A stretch of DNA of 64,000 nt from Cloeon dipterum (Eukaryota > Arthropoda > Insecta > Ephemeroptera > Baetidae): contig NC_088787.1 in the NCBI RefSeq assembly GCF_949628265.1, positions 29,130,501 through 29,194,500 of the forward strand. The letters are read 5' to 3'. The notes beneath the pieces were generated by a model that had not been told where the DNA came from, ran no database searches, and saw only the letters and a program-made list of their open reading frames with translations. Positions 14,401 to 25,214 of this stretch are shown here, piece by piece. The translations under genes and the position numbers were made by a program. The number at the start of each line of letters is the position of its first letter. Position 1 is the stretch's first letter.

Positions 14401-17400
14401 CCCATTCTTATTTTCTGCAAAATTGCTTCGTCGCATATTCCCCAAGGACACGCTGCTTTTCTCCCTTTCTCGCGCACACAGCCAGAATTGAAGGAAGGAA
14501 ACATCCGAAACATCCATGAGAGTTTAAAGGCACCACAACCACTGTGCGCGCGCGGATCAATTTAAGTGTGCTCCGAATTTGTCAAGTCGAACTTCTCGCT
14601 TTTATGCAGAGGAAACTCGCCAGTAAATCGAGACGCACACTCCAATGTAATGTAACAAGCGCAGTGAAATTCTCGTCATTTTCCGCCTTGTTAAGTTTTA
14701 TTCGACAGGATTTGCATCTGCGAAAAATTGACGGTGGCACGCGAGTCCCGGCCTAATGCTCAATAATTAATGATGCAGCCCAGCAAGAACACATGCTCGC
14801 TCATTGGCGGCGACTTTGAAAAATGGAGCTGGCTTGGTTTTGACTCGCGCTGGGGCACATTAGGTGCCGCTGTTGCTTTAACATGCAACAATGGCACTCT
14901 GACTGCCGTGAACAAATGGTGATTGCCAACGGAGCCTTTCTACCCGTTCTCCACCTCCACTCTTGAAAAACAGGAACAACTTTGTAAGTTCAAGTTGAAG
15001 AAAACTATATGGAAACACTGAAGAAACACAAAGGTCCAAATATCGAGAATGCTGCTGAAGAGTTTCGCCCGATCATTATCAGTGTTTGGTATTTTTCTTT
15101 TAGAAAAAATGTCAAAATAGGATATATATAAGGCTTCATCTTATTAAAACACTGATATTAAGCAGAACAAAATTTTGTTTTCAACCCAAAAATTAATTTG
15201 GCAATATTATCTCAAAACAAACGCATTTTTTACGTTAAATACTAAGTTTTAATCAGATTTCAAAACATACTCAGCCCGTCAATTCCGCAAAACTATTACC
15301 TAGAGCAGTTTCAAAGGTGTGGTGATGAATAATACGAATGCTCACATTTCCCGCAGCGATTTTGGTTGCACGGTACATGCGGGGGGTGCTCGCTCCCCTT
15401 TCGTGCGTCACTCAAAACACGTAGCTGAAGACTGGGACAGATTGTCTGCCCTTGTGCTCTGTGCGTTCACAGCTCAAACTTTTGCGGCTTCCGACTTGCA
15501 AATAAAACAAATTCTGCCGTCAGTTTGAAATGCTACCTTTGTATGCGTGTGCCACGAGCCGAAAACTTTGCCGCTATTTACACGTCATGTTCAAAGGGTT
15601 ACATTTCTTGCTCTGATTGCAAAAAGTATATTATATTGATCGAGTGCAGACAGTTACTTTCGCCTCGCATGTGATTCAATATGAAAATAATGAATAGACA
15701 GCGAAAAAATACCACCCACCAGTAATTGATTTAAGAATTCATCTTCTTTGGTTTCACTTCTAATATTAATTTTAAAAAAAACACTCCCAAAAATTAAAAA
15801 AAAACTTTTTTCATTTTGTTAGGAGTAAATTATAAAAAGCAAAGATTCATAGACAACATCCTTTCGCTCGAGCAAGGCATTGCATTGCATGCTGTACACT
15901 GAAGCATTAGAAAAATAGGAAAAGTTCGTCGAATAAATGTCAATCCGGGCAGCTGTGACAGCTGTTTGCATGCTTATGCATTCAGCACAAAGTACTCAGC
16001 ACCTCTGTAAAATGCACACGTCGAATACACTGCCGAGTCTCGGGTTAATTTCCATAATTGCAGCGGCCAGAAGTCAATAAATCTGGCGGCGACACTGCAG
16101 AGTAATAACTTGGGAGCTGCAGGGCGGCAGCAAACGCACACCACGCAAGATAGCAATCGACAAGCAAAGCGAAGAGAGAGAGAGTTTGCATGCACTCCCT
16201 TGCTGCCGCTTCAAAGGTGCGGGCTGCATGCAGCACTGTCTCTGCGCCGGAGTAGCGCCTTTCTGCTGCAGTGGCACGCGAATCGCGTCGGAAAATAAGC
16301 TGAGACAACCTTTTCTACCGCCGGCGCGCGCTTGATTTATTTTAATGATATTTTCAAGAGACAGTTACATGATAGCTTAAGAGAGCTGCCACTGAGTACA
16401 GTGTATTGGAATTGTAAACGAGCGACAGCACGGCTCAAATGCAGCAGCAGCAGACCCGGTGATTTATTACTGTCTCTGCCCGGCAGACGAATTATTTCTA
16501 TGAGCTGGCCAGATTAATGACGATTTCATCATCCCTCTTCTCTATTCCTCTCTTTTGTCAACTGTTTCCGTTCCTTTTAGTTTTGGATTCTCACCATGAC
16601 AGAACGAAATTGTTGCACTACCACCGAATGCTATAGAAATAGATTGTGAGTTTTAACAAACGGTTTGTGGTGTATTAGAATTGTATTTTTTATTATCCCT
16701 TTCCGTTTTTTTCGCGCAATTCATAGTTCCATGTAAGCATTATTTGTCAACCTCGTTGACAAATATTGAAAATCACTAAAATTTTCGATTATGTTTGCTA
16801 TCATAGGCACGTCATATGCATCTGCTTCGGTCACTTCATTTACCTCTCTCGTATCAATTACGAGTCTTGGCTCTTTCTTTTTGTCAGGATTTTTCACAAG
16901 GAACTATGAGCAATTTGGTTGATCGCACGAACAGAGACCTGGGCCATTGTTTTTCGTGTCAAACGGAAAGGGAAAATTATAAATATAATTATACCTTTAC
17001 CTTTATATTACCTTAAATATTACTACCGTTATAATATAACGGGCGGTAGATTTTTTATTTAATTAAACCATTTTCATTGATTTGAATCTGTCCAACTTGC
17101 CAATTTTCTATTGACCAATTAATTGCACTTTGTAATCGACAACAACTCGTCTTGATAGCGGAAAAATTAAACAAATATTTTACTAACCAAACAAACTCCA
17201 ATTTCCTTGTTGTAAGAGAAGGGCAACAGTCGATTTTACAATGAAATTTTGGTTGCTTGTTACAAATGCGCAATTTCTCCATCACCAGGACTAATTGTAA
17301 GCTGTAATTAATAATGCCGTCCAAAATATACTGCTTCTATTGCAGCAAGCAAAACAACACCACTATCCTCATTACTGTCATATAAGTTATTCCAAAAAGA

Positions 17401-17587
17401 GATGAGAACAAAAATGCTTTCGGAATTCTCAGTTAGAATCGACATTTTAACCAGATAGAGCTTAAAACGACACAAACGTTACTAAAAAGTTGCTATTTTT
17501 TGTGATAACTGCCATCAATAAAAGGACTGTAAAAAGTTTTACAAGTTACAAACCTTTGCAGACCCAGATATGTTAAATCTGTGATGA
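2481..17587. other. long non-coding stretch, no gene recognised
   Basis: About 15 kb in which I could not support a gene. Open frames of 60-145 codons occur on both strands but overlap each other, often begin at non-ATG codons and show no domain or splice logic. Short CA/GT-rich runs lie near 11.38-11.40 kb and 13.72-13.74 kb. Patches of moderate GC alternate with AT-rich patches. If the signal-peptide exon at 17.9 kb (minus strand) is real, this stretch would be its first intron and may carry regulatory elements; that is inference. Confidence 0.5.
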
Positions 17588-17914
17588 TTATCACGCATCA
17601 TTTATAAAAAAAACTCGACAGAGTCAACAAATTACCTCGTCACGGATAATCGTAAAACGGATACATACAAAAACCATGTAGGACTCATCAGCCCACCCAG
17701 ATGGCTTATAAATAGTTTGGCAAACATTTCAATAGAAAAACAACACGAAAAAATAAATTCAACTGATCAGCCTGAGATAAATGCAGTAAAGTCAAATTTT
17801 TCGGAAATGATAAATAATTTTCGCCATATATTTAGGCTTCCTGGAAACAATTCTGAAAAAAATTTGGGGTGCGAAATAATTGAGAGAGTGAAAAGCATAA
17901 GAGCTCAGACCTGA
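17588..17914 (+). other. unassigned protein-like open frame in AT-rich DNA
   Basis: A 108-codon frame runs from just after a TGA (17585-17587) to a TGA at 17912-17914. Unlike other open frames nearby it lies in AT-rich DNA, where stops should be frequent, and its residue mix (many N, K, I, S, E, few repeats) looks protein-like. The first ATG is well inside the frame, so it would be an internal exon or a decayed coding fragment. A possible acceptor (CTTTGCAG) lies about 30 bases upstream but opens into another frame, and eight A residues at 17606-17613 could mark a frameshift. No family recognised. Its 3' end overlaps the minus-strand signal-peptide exon by four bases, so at most one of the two may be real. 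Confidence 0.2.
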
Positions 17915-17980
17915 GTGGAAGAGGGCGAGCAGCACGAGAAGCAGGGCGGCCGCGGAGGGCCGGTCGGTGAGCGGGGTCAT
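17911..17980 (-). CDS. probable first coding exon (signal peptide) of an unidentified secreted or membrane protein
   Basis: Read on the minus strand, ATG at 17980-17978 opens 23 codons: a short polar start with two prolines and an arginine, then an Ala/Leu/Val hydrophobic core (AAALLLVLLALF), then small residues, as in a secretory signal peptide. The frame reaches CAG|GTCTGAG, a plausible donor, leaving phase 1. Phase-1 introns directly after a signal peptide are common in genes for extracellular modular proteins such as Ig or EGF proteins (established pattern). A purine sits at -3 of the ATG. The exon is GC-rich and abuts a CpG-rich block that would be its 5' UTR and promoter. Downstream exons would lie at lower coordinates; none was recognised, so they may be beyond the window. 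The product is unknown. Confidence 0.45.
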
Positions 17981-18600
17981 CGCTGGGGTCACTCGGGGTG
18001 AACGAGAGGGCAGCTCTCAAAATCGCAGCCTGTGCTGTGGACGAACGCGCACTCGCCGGCACTTCATGTTCCCGCGAGCGAGACGGAAATAACAACAGCT
18101 ACAACGACAACTGCTATTCTTTGGCACTGTTACTCGAGCAGAACGCACTGGCACTGTCCACGACTCTGGTGGCGCAGGGCACGACGCTGCTGTCAGGGCT
18201 GGACAGGTGTGGGCGGCCGACCTGGCTGCTGCTGCTACGGGGGTGATGCGCCGCCGACCAGTGCACAGAGCCAACTGGCGGTGGCGCACGGGGCGGGGTG
18301 GCTCGCGCCGCACGCGCAGTCGCCCCCACCCTGCCCGCCTCTCCTACGCTCACCTGTGCCAGCGGCGGCCGCGGACGCCGGCCCTTTTTTAATTCATCGC
18401 GCCCGCTGCCGCCGACGACCTCCTGAGGGGGCGGATTTTGCACTTTTTTCGTTGGTTTTATTTAATATCAAATACGTGATGATCATACCGAGCGCCGTTC
18501 CGCCCGCTCTCGCTCGATTTTGTAAACAGCGAGTGTCGGGTTGCGCCGCGCTGCTGGCCCTTTCGATTTCGGCACCAAGCACTCTGTGTAATTAATTGGA
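17981..18600 (-). promoter_or_regulatory. CpG-rich block, possible promoter/5' UTR of the minus-strand gene
   Basis: This 600-base stretch is clearly richer in G+C and in CG dinucleotides than its AT-rich flanks (17.0-17.9 kb and 19.0-19.7 kb). It starts exactly where the putative minus-strand signal-peptide exon begins. A 187-codon open frame on the plus strand (18032-18595) and shorter frames on the minus strand are best explained by the low stop-codon density of GC-rich DNA. No TATA box is evident. Confidence 0.35.
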
Positions 18601-21430
18601 TTTCGAGCCAACTCTCGATAAAATTACCAGTTTGAAATAAATTCACTAATTAAACCGGTGACGCGAAAGTAATGGAAGCAGCCCCAAGGCAGTTCACGCA
18701 AATCCCGTTTCAATTTGGTCTCGGTTCAAACTTTTAAACGAATCCGCCGGTGGAAGCTTGCCGGCCGGGTGTCAATTGGCGATTTGGTGAGGGTGAAATG
18801 TGGTTTGCGCCTGCATAGTTTGCAGCGGAGAGAAATAGGCTAACGGAATGCGGGTGGAATTCTTGTGTCTCAAAATGCCATGCCACGTTGACGGATCGGA
18901 ATGCGACAATGCAGATGTGGAAGTGAAACAAGACACTCCGATCCACGTGAGGCGTTCATTCAATCTAAATTCAATCGTGGCCGACGATCGAATTTCCAGA
19001 TTTTTCAGAGTTGCTCAAAGTTCCGTCATGGCATGAACTAAAATCACTTTTCCATATTTCAATAAAATAATAATAAATTTTATTAAAACAACATTGTTTA
19101 ATAATTGTAGTATCTGTAAAGGAATTTCCTGGGCATATAAAATCAAAAAAGGAAAAATGTGATAAAATTTTGCTGGTGCAGTAAAATTATGATAATTATC
19201 ATAATAAAATAAACAAACTTTTAATGATGGGATCGTGTGGATGGGCGGCAAAGAGCGGACTTTTTCAAGACTTTTAATTATGGCAAGCAGAAATTCGCAG
19301 CAATTTGTCACTTGTGCTCCCAATGAGAGCAGTTGCGACATCCATAATATTTAAAATAATGAAAGAAACTATTATTGATTGAAAATAATTTGTTGTAGAG
19401 TTATTTCATTTGGAGAGAGGCTTGAACGATGTAAATTGATCAAATTTTCAAATAGATTGCGACCGCTATGAAGGTAATTCAAACATTTAAATTATGAATA
19501 TGTTATTGGGGGGGATTCAGAGGGTTGAAATTGTTTTAGGATTAACTTCACCAGTAGAAAATATAACAATTGACGCTCAATCATGTACAAAAACGATACT
19601 TCAAATAAAAAAGTGTCCAAACAATTAAATTCTAGGGGAGAGTGAGGGATATGATAGTTTTGAAGTGAATTTTAAGCCATTTAAAACTGTCTAGTCCGAA
19701 AAGTTAGTTTGAACCTGTGAAAGATTGATTTTTTAAGGGGTTGGTATACACATGATGATGGGGTAGGTACCCTTAGACTACCTCAGTTACCTAGGGGAGG
19801 TCATTGCGAGTCGAACGGTGTGCAGCACTTGTAAATCTGAAGCGTGTATGCAGAGAATTTGCGTCACACGTGTTTTCTCATGGAACTCGGGCGTAGTTAT
19901 AAAAAAACATTGTTTCAACATAATCTCGTGTTTTAAGTGTGAATCGATGGATGAAGAATCAGTGAGGTTGTGTGTGTTGTGTTTCTTTCGCAACATTATA
20001 GTCATGTTGTACAACGGCCACTTGCAAACGGCCGTATGAGTCGGGCTAGTGTTGTTGGCAGCTCGGCTAAGAATGTAATTAGCGAGAGCGCAGACGGCAG
20101 ACGCGCTTGAAGAGAAAGAGACACACGCTGGCGGACACTAAAGAGTCGGTTGACTTGTAGATGGAGTCGCTCCACGAGTGATGAATGCATCTGCCTGCTC
20201 TTGAGAACGGGGCGAGCACCGGCACGCCCGCTCCTTGTTTTGCCCACTTTTTCTGTGCCAATTAAAGCTCTCTCATCGCATCTTGTTCCTCTTGTCGCCA
20301 GTCCCATGTGTGCGCTGCTAACATATTTCACGGCTGTTTTTTTACATTCTAATGCAGAGACGAGTGGTGACGCGATTCATTGCTTAATTGGTACAAAACT
20401 GTGGGAAGGAGCTATTTTTTGCGTGTGTGCTTTAAAGGAAGTCTCCAAAGCGCAAATCGATAATAAAGAAATATTGAGTATTGATTTTCTCTACAGCGTC
20501 GCTTGCATATTATATTTTAGATGTTGTCGAAGGCGGGCACACATTGTGTGTGCATCTGTAACTGGGAATATTGAAATGTCAACGCAACCCGTGTGCTGAG
20601 GGGAATAATATATTTACGTTTTTCAGAAGCAGCAGTTGCGTCGATGGAAAATTATTTGCATGTCTCTCTCTCTTTTACGCTGTGGAAAAGGGCAATCACC
20701 GAAGTCTGAATGGAACCAGAATCGAGGCAGCCGTGCAAAAGAGTTTTCCACCCTCAAATTCGCACTTATTATTTTCCTTGTCGTACAAGAGAGCGCGAGA
20801 AAAGCAGGAGAGAGGTGAATGACATTGATGGCGCTCCAGAACCGACGAGGCTTCAATCAACGCACTCGCACGCTATACAGAGCTATTTCATCAAATAAGG
20901 AATACAGCTTCACCTTCTCTCAGCGAAGAACTACATGCTTCTCTTTCAAATTGAAATTACACTCCAGCATGCGAATTTCTCGGAAACTTGAACATAATCA
21001 TTCCCCTTTTGTTTGAGTTGCAGATGAAGTGGTCATAATACAAAATAAAAAAAGCTTTGTAGTTAGAAGGCGGACGTGTAACTTTTCTCATCTGAGCGAA
21101 AATGTCGTCCAAATGAAGGTGTACCTCATATTTGGCAAGCGTCTTATCAAAGAAACATGGCGGCCTTTATACAAACTGGCTCTTTGAGACGCATTTCAAA
21201 ATTTGTACCTTTATAGCTTTTGACAGTGCGCGATATCGCTCTCACTTTGTGTAAAGGGGAGGAGAAGCGCTAAAATGACGCGGACTAAATAACTTCTCAC
21301 GACTTAAATCCTCCGCGCAGGGACGTCTCATCCATTTACCACACCGAGATGCGTTTTATCGCTCGAGAAAACGCAAAATGTCGTTTCCGCACATACATTT
21401 ATGAAGAAACATAGAGTTGGATTCTGGGGT
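18601..21430. other. non-coding stretch, no gene recognised
   Basis: The stretch has moderately GC-rich blocks (18.6-19.0 and 20.0-20.3 kb) and AT-rich blocks (19.0-19.8 kb). Open frames are short and overlapping. I find no RNA gene, array or convincing exon. Confidence 0.5.
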
Positions 21431-21480
21431 AGTAATATTTGTATTTATTTATTTGTATTATACAGCAGTACAGAAAATGA
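21431..21480 (-). mobile_element. possible 3' tail of a non-LTR retrotransposon, minus strand
   Basis: Read on the minus strand, this segment ends in a short A-rich tetranucleotide run (AATAAATAAATA) after a TATAATAC stretch. That is the style of 3' end seen on the plus-strand retrotransposon remnant at 23.1 kb. No coding homology could be followed into 21.5-21.85 kb. Simple AT-rich sequence is an equally good explanation. Confidence 0.2.
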
Positions 21481-21879
21481 GACTTCTCGAGGTTATATTC
21501 GCGTATTTACAGACTTAGTCAATTGAACACAAAATAATAGTAACAATAAAGAGAAAAACCTAGTGTACACATTTAAATGGATTTGTGAATAGCTGCCCTG
21601 AAAACGAGAAATTTATCAAAACTCTAAAATTTGTAAGAATAAACTTAAGTTTTCAACTGCTTCTCCAAAACAGCATAGCTGCGCCTCACCACGAATCTCC
21701 GCTGAAAGTCCCTTCAATGTCTATTCCGAATTTTCACATTTGAATTATTTCTTCGCCTTTATTCCGGCATAATTCTTTCTACTGCTCCGCTGTACATTCT
21801 CATTTTCGGGTTTGGTGTCTTTTTGCAAAGTGATAAAAATTTAGTTATTTTAACTTAACTACTTTATATTATAATAAAT

Positions 21880-23115
21880 TTAGAAACTTATAACTTCCCT
21901 GTCAGACCTATCAAAATTTAATTTAATTTACTTATGGAATACCTGTTATGGAAATATATGCTCAGAAAAATAATTGTTTTTTTACTTCGATTTTATGAAC
22001 TTTCAATTCTTATATTATTGTTTTTGCAAATCAATGATGGGGTTTCAGTATCTAACAAAATTATTCAGAGCAACGGGGTTAAACAGGGTGGTTGCACCTG
22101 CCCCTTTTTGTTTATCCATGCTATTAATGATATCAATAAATTACTTCTAAACTACCCTTGAGTAAAATGCATTATGTACGCCGATGACTTGGTTCTCACT
22201 AGTGAAAATTATCCGTACTCCCCGATCTCCTTGTAGACGTTAAAAGTTATCTAACTAAAAGGTCCTTACAGCTCAATTGGAACAAATTTCGAATCATTAA
22301 ATTCAGAAATATGGGTAGAAGACGTTTCAGTAAGGCTGAATTAAAATGGCAATTTGAAAATGATCTGAAATTTTGAAGCTCAGTTAATTATTTAGGTGTT
22401 ACCTTCCAATCCTCAGGTATTTGCTTTACATACCATATAGATGAGAGGGTTAAAACCTCAATTTTTGCAACTTCAAAATTGTAAAATTTGTCAAAATCCT
22501 CGATTAATACAGCTATTAAATTATTTAATCTAGCAATCTCTCCCATCTCTTCATATGGCATTGAGGCTATCTGGTCATTTTTATCTTTAAATGATCTCAA
22601 TTCGCTTGAAAGTGCTAAGTCCCGATTTTTCAAACGTGCCAAGTGCCCTTTGTGTTGACAAATGGATGAAGTCCAGGTTGGTGTATGAGTTAATCCAGCC
22701 AGATTTCTTTGTTAATGATTTGAAAAACAAATATTCTCTCCCCAGCACAGTTGCATATGAAAAGTTTGCAAATAACTTAACATTAAAAAGGCAGTCAATC
22801 GATCCAAAATTTGATACAACCCCAGCAATGTTAAATAATGATTGGGCGAAGAGTAATTGCAAAGAGCGTGCTATGTTAATAAGGTACTCTTTTCACGGAT
22901 ATCACTTTCTAATCTGTTCTAACCAATGTTTTCATCTAGAAACTTGTGATAAATGTAAATTCAAAATTAACTAGCATGTATCACTTATTAGACTGTGACA
23001 AAAAACTTATGACTCTTTCCAAGGCCGCCGCTTATAAAAAGTTGTAATTTTTCCATGTTTACACGTATATAGTTGTATGCCGTTGGCGTTTAATAAATAA
23101 ATAAATAAATATATT
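21880..23115 (+). mobile_element. degenerate non-LTR retrotransposon fragment (reverse transcriptase to 3' tail)
   Basis: Reading along the plus strand with stops and frameshifts, the segment shows late reverse-transcriptase motifs in order: GVKQGG followed by PFLF (from about 22078), the catalytic YADD (22177-22188) and a YLGVTF block (about 22390). After these comes a C-terminal domain rich in basic residues, with a CxxC...H...C pattern near the end (about 22945-23000). It finishes with TTGGCGTTTAATAAATAAATAAAT (23084-23107), an A-rich simple-repeat tail typical of LINE-like elements. An in-frame TGA (22160-22162) separates the first two motifs and more stops follow, so it is dead. The 5' half (endonuclease and first ORF) is missing, consistent with 5' truncation. 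The largest intact piece is 22591-22974. Confidence 0.85.
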
Positions 23116-24972
23116 ATAGTTTGTGTTGTTTGAGATTGCTTTCCGTAGCAAGTATGGGTAGATCATTATATTATATTATATTTTAGACTATCGACGTTTT
23201 CCTAGAAAAATAATAAATACACCTATACAATGCTCTCACTGCTGCAATATGAAATACTAGGTAGCTGTTAGTGGTAACTTAGTTAGTAGTATCAGAATAT
23301 TACTGGAGGAAGAATATTGAAGATTCTCCTGAATTGCATCTACAATTGAAGAGGGATCAAAGGGAAATTATTCCCAGAGGCGAAAATCACTTTGAACATT
23401 TCCCGGCAAAAGGGATATCCGCCTTAAGAAGAAGTACCGAGAAAACGACCATCAAAGTGATTGCTCACTTCCCTTCTACGCACAAATCGAAGTGTGATGA
23501 AGCCGTCATTTGATCGTTCTCGTACACGCGATCTACGGTTAGATCTTCCGCTTTCCTTAGCTTTTGTGTGGGTGAAAATAGTAATAATAATATCTCGCTG
23601 TCTGCCTGACGAACAAGTAAGCACTCATTTCGAGGCGGCATTTGGAAGAGAGAAAGAGAACGCTGCTATTCTTTATCCAGTTATTCTTGGTGCGCACAAA
23701 GAGACCAGCCAGCCGCGTTTGGGCAATAAAGAAAAATAATCAGCTTTAAGTAGGTGCATGAATCCACGGTGCCGTCTCACTCTTCGTCTTATTCCTTTTA
23801 TGTCCGTGGCTATAAATAGTCACGTATATACGTCTGCCTTTTACGTGCACTCCTCTACAGTTATTGTGTGGTCCTTTTTTATCTTTCGCTTCACTTCATT
23901 TTTCCGGACAGCAAGTAAAAATTTAATTAAAAAAAAATTGATACCTGCAGTATATCGCAACAAAGTACAGAGGCGTTAACAGTTTTCAGAACATTAAAAG
24001 TTTGGAATCGATAGAAGAATCTATAATATTTTCCGATAGTTTGAAATTTCAACGGTATAGCTCATACTTCTGTTCAGAATCGATTGAACGTCATGATAAA
24101 CTATCTAAAACACGTGTTAAGAGCAAACTAACGTTCGAATTCTCAGCCATCATCTGGAACCTTTGGTGAGGTTTTAATTATTGCAATTTTCTCAGCTTTC
24201 ATAGATTTTTTTCAAAACTGTTTCAATTATCACTTAAGTTTACTACCGGTCTTTGGCCTTCTTTTTCTTTGGTAAAGGTCATATCTCTCTTTGGCAAATA
24301 TCTAAAGAGCCGCCACCGCTTGCAGTGGTGAATGTGGAAGTTAACAAAGGCACACTGAATTGGCGAATGCGGTAAAATTCATCTAGCTCCTACCGAGGAT
24401 TGGTTGGCCGAAACATTCACTTTAGCAGTGTGCTTTGTTAGTGTTTCCAGCTTCTATAATCCTGCAGACCTCAACGCAGAGGGTTTCCATTTTTTGCCTT
24501 CCCTGCAGTTACGCCCGCGCGGAAACTGTGTTTAGCAAGGAAAAAATGCTCTTTGGTGCCAAGTTGCGAAAATGATTTACGCCAGAGGCCGACGGAAACA
24601 AAGCAAAACCAGAAAACACTCATTTATTATCATTTTTAGGTCACCTTAAATATCAGCTCTCAGCCGTGTAAATTTAGTGTGTATTTAATTCGGGCCAAAA
24701 TTTTGATACAGCGCATTTTTCCTGACAAAGGGTTTGTTCCAGTGGAAACAAAAACTTTATTCTCATTAATTCCAGCAGAGCGCTGCACCAGCAGAAGAGA
24801 TGAAAAATACTGATATAAAAAGCCGCTTTCATTTGCATGGGAAGAATTGAACTGGCGGGGGCATTAAACCTTAATCCAACCAGCAGAGGAGAGAGAGTGA
24901 GAGAGAATGGACAATGTACAAAATTTACACGCACGTCATTATTACTAGCAGATTAGCCGGATGGAGTAGGGC
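23116..24972. other. non-coding stretch, no gene recognised
   Basis: Mixed AT-rich and moderate-GC sequence with only short overlapping open frames. I see nothing specific. Confidence 0.5.
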
Positions 24973-24987
24973 TATAAAATTATAAAA
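24973..24987 (+). promoter_or_regulatory. tandem TATA boxes, possible core promoter
   Basis: Two TATAAAA motifs, at 24973-24979 and 24981-24987, stand eight bases apart and are followed by a GC-richer segment. A transcription start about 25-30 bases downstream would fall at about 25,005-25,015, just before the ATG at 25,023. Motif evidence only. Confidence 0.3.
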
Positions 24988-25022
24988 GCCACGCTCATCG
25001 TGTGTTTTGTATACACAACCGA

Positions 25023-25214
25023 ATGGCACCGAGTGTGAGAATAAAAAAGTCTGAACGCAGCAGCAGCGTGAGCGAGTTTTTAATAAGGAAGCAGAGTGGC
25101 TGGCGCCTCAAGTCACTGCTACTGCTGCTACTGATTCTCGTCTCTTTCTCTCGACATTGGCTTTTATTCACAGCAAGCGAGCTCTGTGACCAGCCTAGCC
25201 AAAGGATTATTTAA
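25023..25214 (+). CDS. hypothetical small protein with one hydrophobic segment
   Basis: A 63-residue frame starts at ATG 25023, about 35 bases after a TATA pair, and ends at TAA 25212-25214. A basic, serine-rich N-terminal third is followed by a Leu/Ile/Val run (around residues 33-42) and a second hydrophobic patch (around 47-52). This looks like a signal anchor or transmembrane helix preceded by positive charge. Part of the Leu run comes from a CTG/CTA-rich simple sequence, which lowers confidence. A donor-like GTGACC occurs near its end, so it could also be a first exon. I recognise no family. Confidence 0.2.
   Translation: MAPSVRIKKSERSSSVSEFLIRKQSGWRLKSLLLLLLILVSFSRHWLLFTASELCDQPSQRII

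Noticed and set aside
18032..18595. 187-codon plus-strand open frame
   Set aside because: It lies in the CpG-rich block where stop codons are rare, is low in recognisable structure, and overlaps other open frames. Better explained as promoter/5' UTR sequence.
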